A DNA stretch of 64,000 nucleotides. It comes from Candidatus Syntrophopropionicum ammoniitolerans. GTDB taxonomy: Bacteria; Bacillota; Desulfotomaculia; Desulfotomaculales; Pelotomaculaceae. Below, in pieces: positions 35,356-44,100 of this stretch (positions are counted from its first letter, which is position 1; each line of letters opens with the position of its first letter). The position numbers and the translations under genes were made by a program. The notes under the pieces were generated by a model. It searched no databases. It had not been told where the DNA came from and was given only the letters and a program-made list of their open reading frames with translations. Location: positions 57,280 through 121,279 of the forward strand of contig JABMJD010000004.1 in the NCBI GenBank assembly GCA_013201395.1, in the 5' to 3' direction.

Positions 35356-36441
35356 TTAACCTTGCACAGCCCATGGTTTTTCCAGCGCCAGCACATAATA
35401 GGCATGATTTTTCATCAATTCCAGCAGGTTTTGCTGGGTTTGGGCCAGAGCAGCCTCCAGGGCAATCACGTCAGTGGAGGTGGCCATACCCACCTCATAC
35501 TTTACCTGACCAACACGCAAATTCTCTTCAGCCAATTTTACCGCCTGTACGGCAGCCGGGTAGCTAACCTCCAGTGAACGCACCCCATAATACATGTTGC
35601 GGGTTAAAATCTCCGTTGCCTCTCTGGCGCTAAGGGCATCCAGTTCTACCTGGGTCATCTCGATCACCCGGGCATCATAAGGTTGATAAGAGCCGGTATA
35701 AAACATCAGGTCTTTGAGGTGTTTCTGCAATTCCACCCTCTGATCCGCCTGCCATACCATGGGACTGTCGTCCAGTACCCGGGCCACCAAAACGTCCAGG
35801 TTAACATCGTCCAGAGGTGTAAAGCTCAGCTCATCCGTAAGCACAGGCCTGTCTTCAGCCCAAAGACCCACCAGCTGGTTAAAAGCAGTGTAGGCAGCAG
35901 CCACATCGTTTTGCGCCTTTTCCAGGGTGTATTTAGCCGCCGCCTGCTGTGTCTCGGCAGCCAGGAGGACATCTGCGGCAGTCATCCCTACTGCGTGATA
36001 GGCACGAGCCTTGTTCAAGTCCATATTGGCCTGCCGCAGGGCTAGCTGCGCTACCTGCAGGTTGTTCTCAGCTAGCTGGACAGCCCAATACCGGTCACAA
36101 ACACTAAGAGTCAGGGCATCCTGAGCCGCTGTTAAATTACGCCCGGACATGCGCCAGGTCAGGTTGGCCGACAGAAGGCCGGCATAGGCACTTTCCCCCA
36201 TGGGTTCACCGGTAGCTCCTCCGGCTATGTAACCAAGATCCTTTTCCCTTTGATCCCGTTCTACTTCCGCCAGGTCTACCTGCTTGGCCGCCTTTTTGAC
36301 TGTGTTATTAAAATTGAAAGCCCTGGTGATAGCATCGTTAAGACTCAGCTCAGGCGTTACCGGCTCCCGGGCCCCGGCCGGCAAAACCATCAGACATAAC
36401 AATACTACTGTTATTAAAGGTAAAATTATTTTCCTCATCAT
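35356..36441 (-). CDS. TolC-like outer membrane efflux family protein
   Basis: A 361-residue exported protein (signal peptide about residues 1-24) with the TolC/OEP architecture: ELSLNDAITRAFNFNNTVKKAAKQVDLA, then long heptad helices (QLAENNLQVAQLALRQANMD; QAVKLAEENLRVGQVKYEVG) repeated twice. TolC proteins form trimeric tunnels through outer membranes, yet every other marker here is of a monoderm spore former. It is shorter than classical TolC (about 430 residues). A good sigma-A promoter lies upstream. A coiled-coil surface or wall role is possible. Confidence 0.75.
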   Translation of the reverse strand: MMRKIILPLITVVLLCLMVLPAGAREPVTPELSLNDAITRAFNFNNTVKKAAKQVDLAEVERDQREKDLGYIAGGATGEPMGESAYAGLLSANLTWRMSGRNLTAAQDALTLSVCDRYWAVQLAENNLQVAQLALRQANMDLNKARAYHAVGMTAADVLLAAETQQAAAKYTLEKAQNDVAAAYTAFNQLVGLWAEDRPVLTDELSFTPLDDVNLDVLVARVLDDSPMVWQADQRVELQKHLKDLMFYTGSYQPYDARVIEMTQVELDALSAREATEILTRNMYYGVRSLEVSYPAAVQAVKLAEENLRVGQVKYEVGMATSTDVIALEAALAQTQQNLLELMKNHAYYVLALEKPWAVQG

Positions 36442-36496
36442 AAACCACCCCTACTATGGCTATATTTGCCAGGTCAGTTAACTATCCACTAAGAAA

Positions 36497-36525
36497 AGTA
36501 TAGTTTCCAGCAGCAAATCAGTCAA
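36497..36525 (-). promoter_or_regulatory. Sigma-A promoter of the TolC-like gene
   Basis: Minus strand TTGACT (36525-36520), 17 bases, TATACT (36502-36497), 56 bases before the start codon. Confidence 0.72.
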
Positions 36526-36559
36526 GATCCTTTGGGTCAACACAAGCATTTTTTAAAGC

Positions 36560-36590
36560 AAAGACCGGGCTCCAGTGGAACCCGGTCTTT
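36560..36590 (-). terminator. Terminator of the major surface protein gene
   Basis: AAAGACCGGG (36560-36569) pairs perfectly with CCCGGTCTTT (36581-36590). On the minus strand GCTTTAAAAAA follows. It lies 14 bases after the stop. Confidence 0.8.
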
Positions 36591-36603
36591 GGATGTTAAC
36601 TAA

Positions 36604-38814
36604 TTACAGTGTAACAGATGCAGCTTGTGTGGCAGGATCCCAATCTACTACACAACCGAGAGCCTGAGTTACTGCACGCAGGGGCAGCATGGTGCGGCCC
36701 GGATCCACGATTTCAGGAGCTGTATCCATAGATACGGCTATACCATTAATCATCAGTTGGTTGCTGCCGATAATCATCTTCACCACACGGTCGCCCTTAA
36801 TCAGGATGACACTCTGGTCAGCTTCGTTCCAGATGATGTTGTTGTCAGCAACGCCGGCAGCCTGAGCTACAAACCTGACCGGGATGTAGGTGCGGTCACC
36901 TTTGATGTAAGGAGCAACATCCATGGACTTTTCAACACCGTTCACATTGTAGGTAGTGGAACCAATGGTGAATACGGAGGTACCGCTTACTTCACCTGGT
37001 GCCGGGGTAACAATATTGGCTATCTTAACCTTGACGGCTGTACCGGTATCAAATTCACCCTCATCAACGACAGTCTCAGAACCCTTAGCTTCTGCGCCAT
37101 CCAGCCAACCTCTGTTAGCCTTCTGGTTTTCAATGATCGCGCCGCCGCCAACTTTAAGGATCAGATCCCCTGTGGGCACAGTGCGGTCTACAGTCAGTTT
37201 CACATTGGAGACAGTAATCGTAGAAGCCTTGGAACTATCCGACTTGATGGGGATAGTCAGCACACTGTCATCCTTGGACAGGCCGACATTATCTGATTTA
37301 ATATCCAGGTTGCCTTCAGTTACTTCTACCTTGGGCTTAGCAGAGAAGGAAACGCCCTCAGGCAAGGTGAGGACAACATCGCCATCAATCTTGCCATTTG
37401 GCTTATCGCTAATTGCTTCTTTGACTAGTTCGCTAATGGTGATGTCACCAATTTCCTGGGACTGAACACCGATTTTGACATCCTTATTAGCGTCAGCTTC
37501 TGCGGTAACCAGGGCTACAGCGTTACCTACTACTAAATCAATGTCTTCCGCCATTCCGGCTCTTTTACCTTCAATAGTCATTTCTATATCGCCGGTTCTG
37601 TTACCCTCAACGGAAATCTCCAGATCTAATTTTATTTTAGCCTTGGTGGTGGTACCACTAGTAGATTTAATGATGGTGAGATCAATCTCATTATCTGTAC
37701 CGTCAAAGGTATCCAATGAAGCATAGGTGCTACCGCTTCTCACCTTGGCATTGGTAATCTTAACCCAATCTGGGAATATCAAGGTGATGTCCCGATCTTT
37801 AATCAGGGTACCCGGCACATTCTCTTCAATATTAATTGTTTTCAATTCCTGATTGAATTTACCGGCATTGATATCCTTAACAGAATCAATCGTAACGTCG
37901 ATACCAAAGTCGGCGTAATTAGCTATCACAACATCGTGATCATCAGCCACGCTACCACTGATGCTGACCTCAATTTCACCATATCTGGCGTCTCTATCTG
38001 CCTTGATTGGTGTATTGACTGTGATTATACCCCGGGTGTTTCTACCACTTTCGGGGTCAAAGTAAATGTTCATGGTGCTATCTTCATATTCTGCATAGTA
38101 TTCACCATCTGCAACGTTTTTCGTGGCCACTTTGGTCATGCCACTGAAGCCGCCGGAGAAGTTAACCTGATCGCTAGGGGTTTTGCTTGCATCCCACTTA
38201 AAACGGGAGGGCAACTTTAGCTTAATATGCTGGCTAGCATCACCCAAGGAACCTACAGCAGCTTCCTCAATGCGGATATCCCCGCCCATGTCGCGATCCC
38301 CAATGGTTTTCACAGAAAGAGCCCGGGCAGTAGTGTTATCACCGGACACACGGGCAAACACGTAGGTGCCGGACGATACGCCTGAGTCCAGGGGATCTAC
38401 CTCTATGATTAGATCGCCAATTGCGCCATCAACCTCAATATTCATTGGCACTATAACTGAATCCTCGTTACCAGTGACAGCGTTAAAGGTAATCTCCATA
38501 ATCTGGTCGCTGATAATTTCCGCTGTGGCAACACCGCCGCCTATAGTAGCAGCCCCACTATTCCAGTTAACACCATCCTGCAGGATCAGCTGGAATACGT
38601 CACCATTTGCAAAATCGTTCTTCCATTTACTGTCTTCTCTTAGTTCAAATTTCACACCGATATCACCGTCAAAATCGTCGGAAATAGAAACAATCTTGTC
38701 AGCCCTGTTTACACTATAGGCCCCGGCAGGTGCTGCCAGGGGTACTAATAGTACCAGGAGCATAGACAAAGTAACTAGTACGGAGACTAGCTTTCTGAAT
38801 CTCTTTACCTTCAT
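36604..38814 (-). CDS. Large secreted surface (S-layer-like) protein with copper-amine-oxidase-N module
   Basis: A 736-residue exported protein. The signal peptide (about residues 1-32) ends LAAPAGA. The next 570 residues are Asp-, Val- and Thr-rich beta domains with repeated phrases (GDLIIEVDPLDSG, GDITISELV, GDLILKVGGGA), typical of S-layer-type proteins. Cys is rare in the mature domain. The last 120 residues form a Cu_amine_oxidN1 module (VNGVEKSMDVAPYIKGDRTY ... PGRTMLPLRAVTQALGCVVDW). AGGAGG stands 7 bases before the ATG. A structured leader and an ECF-type promoter lie upstream, divergent from the ECF sigma gene. It is probably abundant at the cell surface, but S-layer identity is inference. 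Confidence 0.8.
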   Translation of the reverse strand: MKVKRFRKLVSVLVTLSMLLVLLVPLAAPAGAYSVNRADKIVSISDDFDGDIGVKFELREDSKWKNDFANGDVFQLILQDGVNWNSGAATIGGGVATAEIISDQIMEITFNAVTGNEDSVIVPMNIEVDGAIGDLIIEVDPLDSGVSSGTYVFARVSGDNTTARALSVKTIGDRDMGGDIRIEEAAVGSLGDASQHIKLKLPSRFKWDASKTPSDQVNFSGGFSGMTKVATKNVADGEYYAEYEDSTMNIYFDPESGRNTRGIITVNTPIKADRDARYGEIEVSISGSVADDHDVVIANYADFGIDVTIDSVKDINAGKFNQELKTINIEENVPGTLIKDRDITLIFPDWVKITNAKVRSGSTYASLDTFDGTDNEIDLTIIKSTSGTTTKAKIKLDLEISVEGNRTGDIEMTIEGKRAGMAEDIDLVVGNAVALVTAEADANKDVKIGVQSQEIGDITISELVKEAISDKPNGKIDGDVVLTLPEGVSFSAKPKVEVTEGNLDIKSDNVGLSKDDSVLTIPIKSDSSKASTITVSNVKLTVDRTVPTGDLILKVGGGAIIENQKANRGWLDGAEAKGSETVVDEGEFDTGTAVKVKIANIVTPAPGEVSGTSVFTIGSTTYNVNGVEKSMDVAPYIKGDRTYIPVRFVAQAAGVADNNIIWNEADQSVILIKGDRVVKMIIGSNQLMINGIAVSMDTAPEIVDPGRTMLPLRAVTQALGCVVDWDPATQAASVTL

Positions 38815-38852
38815 TACTTAACCTCCTAAAAATTTCTCATCTCTTTTGGAAC

Positions 38853-38900
38853 CTGAAAGGGCTGTCGGGTAAAATGCCCGATGGGCAAACCCTTTTTCAG
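38853..38900 (-). ncRNA. Structured leader with alternative hairpins upstream of the surface protein gene
   Basis: On the minus strand an outer stem CTGAAA..GGG with CCCTTTCAG encloses two competing hairpins, TGCCC-ATC-GGGCA (38887-38875) and TCGGG with CCCGA (38881-38865). Both need the GGG of 38879-38877 as partner, so only one can form. The element ends about 40 bases before the start codon. No known riboswitch class matches. Confidence 0.4.
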
Positions 38901-39094
38901 CAAAACCTTTTCATCCCCCCTCATGGTAGTAATAAATTCCCTATGATATACTGCTGTAAAAATATGCTGCGAATATTGCTGCGTCTGCTGTTGATAACCC
39001 TTTAACATAGATAGCAGGTAGAAAGACATATTCTACACCTTCAGGCAAATTCCTGCCGGTTAGGCTATCCCTTCCTCTTTTGCTACCTGATTAG

Positions 39095-39123
39095 TTAGAC
39101 AGCCAACGGGCACCAAAAGTTCC
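39095..39123 (-). promoter_or_regulatory. ECF-type promoter of the surface protein gene
   Basis: Minus strand GGAACTT (39123-39117), exactly 16 bases, GTCTAA (39100-39095). It matches the promoter of the sigma gene base for base in both boxes, including the TT after the -35. The resulting leader would be about 275 bases. Confidence 0.8.
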
Positions 39124-39310
39124 ATTTCCGTATAAAACTTTTTTATTTTTTGTTTTTTTAAGACTGGTGCCAAAGAATACCGCTGCATTGCGCAGCATAA
39201 AGGCCTATGGTATCATCAAAACAGGCTTGCTGCGGCTTCCCATATAGATACGTCTATAGAAGCTGTTTATTTGATTAACGAATAAAAAAACTGCGGGAAT
39301 TCTCCCGGCT

Positions 39311-39339
39311 GGAACTTTTCAGGTCCAGCCGGGGTCTAA
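39311..39339 (+). promoter_or_regulatory. Autoregulatory ECF-type promoter of the sigma factor gene
   Basis: GGAACTT (39311-39317), 16 bases, GTCTAA (39334-39339), the architecture of RpoE-like promoters. The predicted start is near 39346, about 30 bases before the coding region. The -35 and the spacer lie within the inverted repeat CCCGGCTGGA/TCCAGCCGGG (39304-39313 and 39324-39333). Confidence 0.82.
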
Positions 39340-39374
39340 TATACAAACGGGGATTTCCGCAATTCAGGAGATAC

Positions 39375-39980
39375 TTGCCCGTGGATGATACAGTGCTGTT
39401 AGTGGAAAGAGCACAAAACAATGACATGGCAGCATTTGAAGAGCTGGTCCGTATTTATCAGAACAGGGTTTACGCTCTTTGCGTGCACCTGACCAGCAAT
39501 GGTGCCGACGCCCAGGATATAGCCCAGGAAGCGTTTATCAGGGCCTATAGATACCTGGGGAGTTTCCGCCAACAAGCTGATTTTGGCACCTGGCTGCACC
39601 GCATTACTGTAAATGTATGGCTAAACTTCCGGCGTAAAAATAAGAAGATTATGACCCTGTCACTGGATGAACCATATGTTGATGGTGACGGGGGTGAGCT
39701 GCAGCGTGAAATGGCCAGCCCCAAGGGGGATCCACTGCAGGCACTGGAAAAGAAAGAGTTCCGTGGCCTGGTCAGGATAGCCCTGGACGAATTGTCTCCG
39801 GAACACCGGGCAGTCCTGGTGTTGAGGGAGATAGAAGACTACAGCTACGAAGAAATAGCCCGGATGTTGGGTTGTTCTCTGGGCACGGTAAAGTCCCGCT
39901 TGAGCCGGGCCAGGAGAGCCATGCGAGACCGGATGATAGACCTGGCCCGGGAGGCTGGAGTAAATCTGCCTGTGGAATAA
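39375..39980 (+). CDS. ECF RNA polymerase sigma factor (sigma-70 family)
   Basis: A 201-residue ECF sigma factor. Region 2 is seen as MAAFEELVRIYQNRVYALCV and DAQDIAQEAFIRAYRYLGSF, region 4 as LSPEHRAVLVLREIEDYSYE followed by the helix-turn-helix EIARMLGCSLGTVKSRLSRA. It resembles SigW/RpoE-type factors that answer envelope stress. Start may be TTG 39375 or GTG 39381; CAGGAG fits the GTG at 10 bases. The next gene, 20 bases on, encodes its zinc-finger anti-sigma factor. The gene has a matching ECF promoter, so it should activate itself, as well as three envelope loci in this window. Confidence 0.94.
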   Translation: MPVDDTVLLVERAQNNDMAAFEELVRIYQNRVYALCVHLTSNGADAQDIAQEAFIRAYRYLGSFRQQADFGTWLHRITVNVWLNFRRKNKKIMTLSLDEPYVDGDGGELQREMASPKGDPLQALEKKEFRGLVRIALDELSPEHRAVLVLREIEDYSYEEIARMLGCSLGTVKSRLSRARRAMRDRMIDLAREAGVNLPVE

Positions 39981-40000
39981 GAATAGGAAGGTGGGGGCAT

Positions 40001-41038
40001 ATGGACTGCAAGGAATTTAATAAAATGGTTTGGCCCTACCTGGACGGGGAGCTACAGGAGGACCAGTCGGCCCTGTTGGAGGATCATGCAGCACACTGTG
40101 CTGTCTGCACAAGGGAACTGGCAGTGCAAAAAAATATTAGCCGGGCTTTAGCCGAGATGGGCCAGGAGGAAATAGAAGCACCGGCGGAACTGTGTGGGGC
40201 AGTAATGTCCCAACTAAGGACGGAACGCCGGGGCATATTGGTAAAGCTTCCGGCCGCCTGGAGAAAGACTGTTGCTGCGGCAGCAGCCCTGCTGCTTCTG
40301 GCCAGTGGTTCACTGGGTGTCAACGCCGGCCTCAAGCTAATCGGCAGTGGCCCGGTAATAGCAAAGAATCCGGTTCACACAACTGAAGTGGATAGCGGCG
40401 GCAAGAGTGACGGCAGTGTTACAACCCCTGACACCACCACCCCCGATGGCAATATAATAGAGGGTGAGGGAGAGGCAGGAATGGAAGCCGGGGAAACAGG
40501 CGACATAAAGGAAAACGACCCGAGTTCAGACAGTGCAACCATCCCGCCGGAAAACGAACCGGATAAAAATATAACCACAGAGAAGCCGGCTCCCGCTGAA
40601 ACAGCGCTGCTAAGTCGTAAAGTAAAAGGCACTATTTTAAAGGCCGCTGTAGATGACATGGGGCAAGCTCGGGCTCAGGCAGTGGCCCTGGCAGCCGGTG
40701 CCGGTGCTACCACACAGGTATTCCCGGAGCAGGACGGCGGCAAAAATATCGTAGTGATGAGATTTGCAGCCCCGTCTGAACAGGCACCCGGTCTAATCAA
40801 CGAGCTTTCGGGTTTGGGCAATCTGTTCGACAGAACTGATGAAAGCCGGGACATTACTGCTCTATATAATGAAACACTGGTACAATACACAGACCTGCAG
40901 TCGCGGATAAATACGGCGCGGGATACAGGGGAGCGCCGCCAAATGGAAGCCCAGGCGGCTTCATATAAGGCCCAGTTGGAGGCCTGGGACGCCGAGGCAG
41001 GTAAACAGGTAGTAACATTGTGGCTGGAACACAAATAA
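40001..41038 (+). CDS. Membrane anti-sigma factor: zinc finger, TM helix, DUF4349 domain
   Basis: A 345-residue protein combining an N-terminal zf-HC2 anti-sigma domain (HAAHCAVC, the HxxxCxxC zinc motif, about residues 28-35), a membrane helix (about 87-108), a Thr/Glu/Pro-rich linker (about 120-205) and an outside DUF4349-like domain (MRFAAPSEQAPGLINELSGL ... DLQSRINTARDTGERRQMEA), which ends in coiled-coil helices. It should hold the sigma factor at the membrane until an envelope signal is sensed. The ATG at 40001 follows GGTGGGGG. The frame is open further upstream, into the sigma gene, but that part is an overlap shadow. No RsiW-type protease site can be named. Confidence 0.88.
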   Translation: MDCKEFNKMVWPYLDGELQEDQSALLEDHAAHCAVCTRELAVQKNISRALAEMGQEEIEAPAELCGAVMSQLRTERRGILVKLPAAWRKTVAAAAALLLLASGSLGVNAGLKLIGSGPVIAKNPVHTTEVDSGGKSDGSVTTPDTTTPDGNIIEGEGEAGMEAGETGDIKENDPSSDSATIPPENEPDKNITTEKPAPAETALLSRKVKGTILKAAVDDMGQARAQAVALAAGAGATTQVFPEQDGGKNIVVMRFAAPSEQAPGLINELSGLGNLFDRTDESRDITALYNETLVQYTDLQSRINTARDTGERRQMEAQAASYKAQLEAWDAEAGKQVVTLWLEHK

Positions 41039-41060
41039 CGATATAGCAGATTGGTATTTT

Positions 41061-41087
41061 AAAAGCTGGGTGCTAACCCAGCTTTTT
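41061..41087 (+). terminator. Rho-independent terminator of the sigma/anti-sigma operon
   Basis: AAAGCTGGGT (41062-41071), loop GCTA, ACCCAGCTTT (41076-41085), then TTTG. It lies 23 bases after the stop and before the convergent protease gene. Confidence 0.88.
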
Positions 41088-41114
41088 TGCTTGTTTCATC
41101 CAATCCTTTTTCCC

Positions 41115-44100
41115 CTATAAGTGTTTCCGGCAGTAGTCAAGAAGATGTTTAAATATACTGTTGATTTCCCCTGTGGTAACCTTTTCACTGCCGGCAAATG
41201 TACCGCCCCGGCGGTCTGGGAAAAGTCCGGCGGCATCCGTCACCCCAACAGCAGAAATAGCCCAGGATGGTATGGTGTCCCCATCCACATAGGGCAGGGC
41301 TCCGTTTGTTTTCACAGCAAGGCCCAAATCACCCAGTGTATTAGCGCATATAGCAGCCACCTCCACCCGGGATAGGTTATCCAGTGGGCGACAACGACCA
41401 TCCGGGTCCCCCTTAAGAACACCCCTGGCCCCTGCTTCTACTACAGCAGGGCGGTAGGATACCGGGATTTCATCCTTGTCGCTGAATGTTAGCGATGATC
41501 CATCGCTGCATTTGGTCCAATTCAGCAGCCCGGACAGCATCTCGGCCATCTCAGCCCTGGTCACCGGCAGCCCTTCATTTTGTAAATCCCACCCGTCCTG
41601 TAGTGGCCCCACCCGGGCACCGGTAATACCTCCGGTCAGCCTGTCCAGAGCCACCAGGGTGAGGCTACTTTCCGCGTCTGCGGGATCCAGCCGGAGAGAG
41701 AATTTCCCTGATTCTTCAGTAACAGCCTGCTTATAGGCATGTCCGGTCCAAACATAAATTGTTGTATTGGCGCCTGCCCGGCCGGTTACTACCGGCCCGT
41801 CCGGCAAGGGAACAACAGCAGCCTGCAAGGCCGGCGGCAAAACCCCCGATTCAGCATGCAGGGAAACCAACACATTGCCTGTTGGTGGGGGGGCTATGGC
41901 ATATTCCAGCTCCATATATTCCCCGGGACGCAAGCCCTCCAGGGGCACAGGGTAATTATTTTTGTAAAAGCGTGAGGCATCGGAAACAATGTACTGATTG
42001 CCCCCGGCGGTGGTAATCATGCCGGCATCTTTATCCACAGATTTCAGTATCCCCTTCTGATAGGCCGTTTCAGCTATATCTAACTGCCAGACTGTTTTAA
42101 CCTCCGGGTCCGTGGTGACCCTAATCCGGTTACCCGCCCCAATAGCATCTGCCGCTGTCTTCAATCCCCAGCGGTAAATTATGGCTTCATCGGCCAGGTT
42201 TAAAGCACGGTAAACACCATCATCATCTAAAAAGTAAACAACCTTTTCTTGCCGGGAGAAATCAATAGCTTTACCATATATTACACTGCTGAAAACAACC
42301 AGACCGATAGCTTCCTCTGTGTCCGGCAGAATCACAGCAGCCAGGCGATCCCCCGGCTGCACCATTTCCAGGCTGCCGGTCCGGCCATCCCTTTTTACCG
42401 GTGCCCCGGGCAGTACCCTATAGCCTGCCCCATTTTCAAACAGCACTTCTCCTTCCGGGTATTTAACCTCACATACAGTCCCCAGGGCCACTGTCCGCTT
42501 TACGGCCAGATACTGGACCTGGCCGCTGGAAGGCGCCAGGCGCAGTAAGACAGGCATCCCCGGCAGAATCTCCTCCAGTTGTTCCAGGGCGCTGGTGCCG
42601 AAAGGCGTGTCCTCCTGATCAACATTGGCGTAGCTGTCGGCATAAAAATAAGCAGCCCCGGGGGAAATTCGATAGGAACCCCCACCTGCTAAATGGAGTA
42701 TCTTTTCTCCATTTTTCCCTTCACTTATGGCAGAAACAGCCCCGGTCCTTTCCGTATATGCGGCGCTAACCAGCCGGAGCTGTTGATCGTAGGGATTGGC
42801 TACAGCGCTGATTTCCACGCCGGGAGGAATATCCGTCGGGTTAACCGGTGCATTATTCAGCATTACTTCCTCCACGTTAACCGCCGGGCTATAACCACCC
42901 AGTCTGGCCGCCGGGTTGATTTCAGTAAAAACTGATCCTTCCGCTGTCTGGATGACCCGCACCCCGATAGACCGCCATAGCCGGGTGGTCAGGTAAATCC
43001 GTTGGGGGGTTTTCTGCACAGCCGCACCGGTAAAGAGATGACCGGCGTCGGCGGTAGTGATATTATCATTGACCAGGTTCACTGTGGGGGTCTGTTCCAG
43101 ATCAAATGTACTACCATTGGTGAGTTTAACTATATTGCTGTTTACCTTTTCTACCATACTTTTAGTCGGTGGCCGGCCCCAAACCAGGGCAAAATCCTGC
43201 TGGGGAGTGCCGGTGCCTTTGACTGTGTTCCGGCTGATGGTTGATCCTTTCACCGTTATGGTGTAATCGCCAGGTATGGGCGCCGGCAGGTAAACCTGTT
43301 CCACATTGTTTGTCCTGTCTGGAGCATTAGGACCCACAAAATGGTTACCATGATATACCCTGCCATCTGGTGTCTGGACGACTAAATCCAGGTCGTTTAC
43401 CAGGGTTTTAGCGCTGCCGGGTTCCGCCGGCGGATCGGTCCAGGCCAGGGTAGCCTTGAAAGGCGCTGCCGAGTCCGATATATGATAGGTATAGATAATT
43501 TCTTCCCCCTGGGCCAAACCCGCCCATTCATCAGTGAGGGAGAAGGTGTTTTCCTCCAGGGCAATAATGGTCCCCGCCAGGTCAATTACACCGAAACCAG
43601 CGGGGGAAGGGCCTCCATCCCCGGTCCGGGCGCCGTTAATCAGAGCCGCCTTGACCAGAGCTGCCGAAGGGGTGGCCAGATCTAGATGTTTTTTAAAATG
43701 TTCCCGCACCAAAGCTGCTGAACCGCCGGCAACTGCTGCCGCCATGCTTGTCCCCTGCAGGCGCGTATAATCCGGGTATCCCGGCAGGTTGCCTTCCACC
43801 AGGCGGGATTTGGCAGAAATTACTGCCGAGGCAGGGGCCAAAAGTTCCGGTTTAATCCGCCCATCTCCGGCCGGGCCGCAGGACGAAAAATGTGCCGGTG
43901 CAGTGGTATCCCCTTCTCCGGGCACAAAAGCGGGGCGGGGGAGGATGGAAGCACCCACAGCCAGGGCATTTTTACTATTGGCTTCACTGGTGATAGTATT
44001 TGCCGAGGGACCACCATTTCCAGCGCCGAATATGGCCAGAAAATCAGGATGGGCCCGGGCGAAATCGTCCACCTGGGCTGCTGAACCCAGATAGGCGTCC

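Larger units (their letters stand above)
38815..39374. other. Divergent regulatory region between surface protein and ECF sigma genes
   Basis: This 560-base stretch holds no convincing gene. It contains the leader of the surface protein mRNA (38815-39090) with several hairpins, the ECF-type promoter for that gene (39095-39123), a T-rich tract (39138-39160) and the ECF-type promoter of the sigma gene (39311-39339) within an inverted repeat. A hairpin GTAGAA/TTCTAC at 39018-39036 is one of the leader structures. Confidence 0.75.

Noticed and set aside
38826..39029. 67-codon minus-strand frame in the surface protein leader
   Set aside because: No ribosome site at its start, odd composition, and it overlaps RNA hairpins. 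It is better explained as leader.
40820..40835. Further TTCGACA (Spo0A core) near 40826
   Set aside because: It lies within the anti-sigma coding region, without the extended TTTGTCGAA flank. Chance match.
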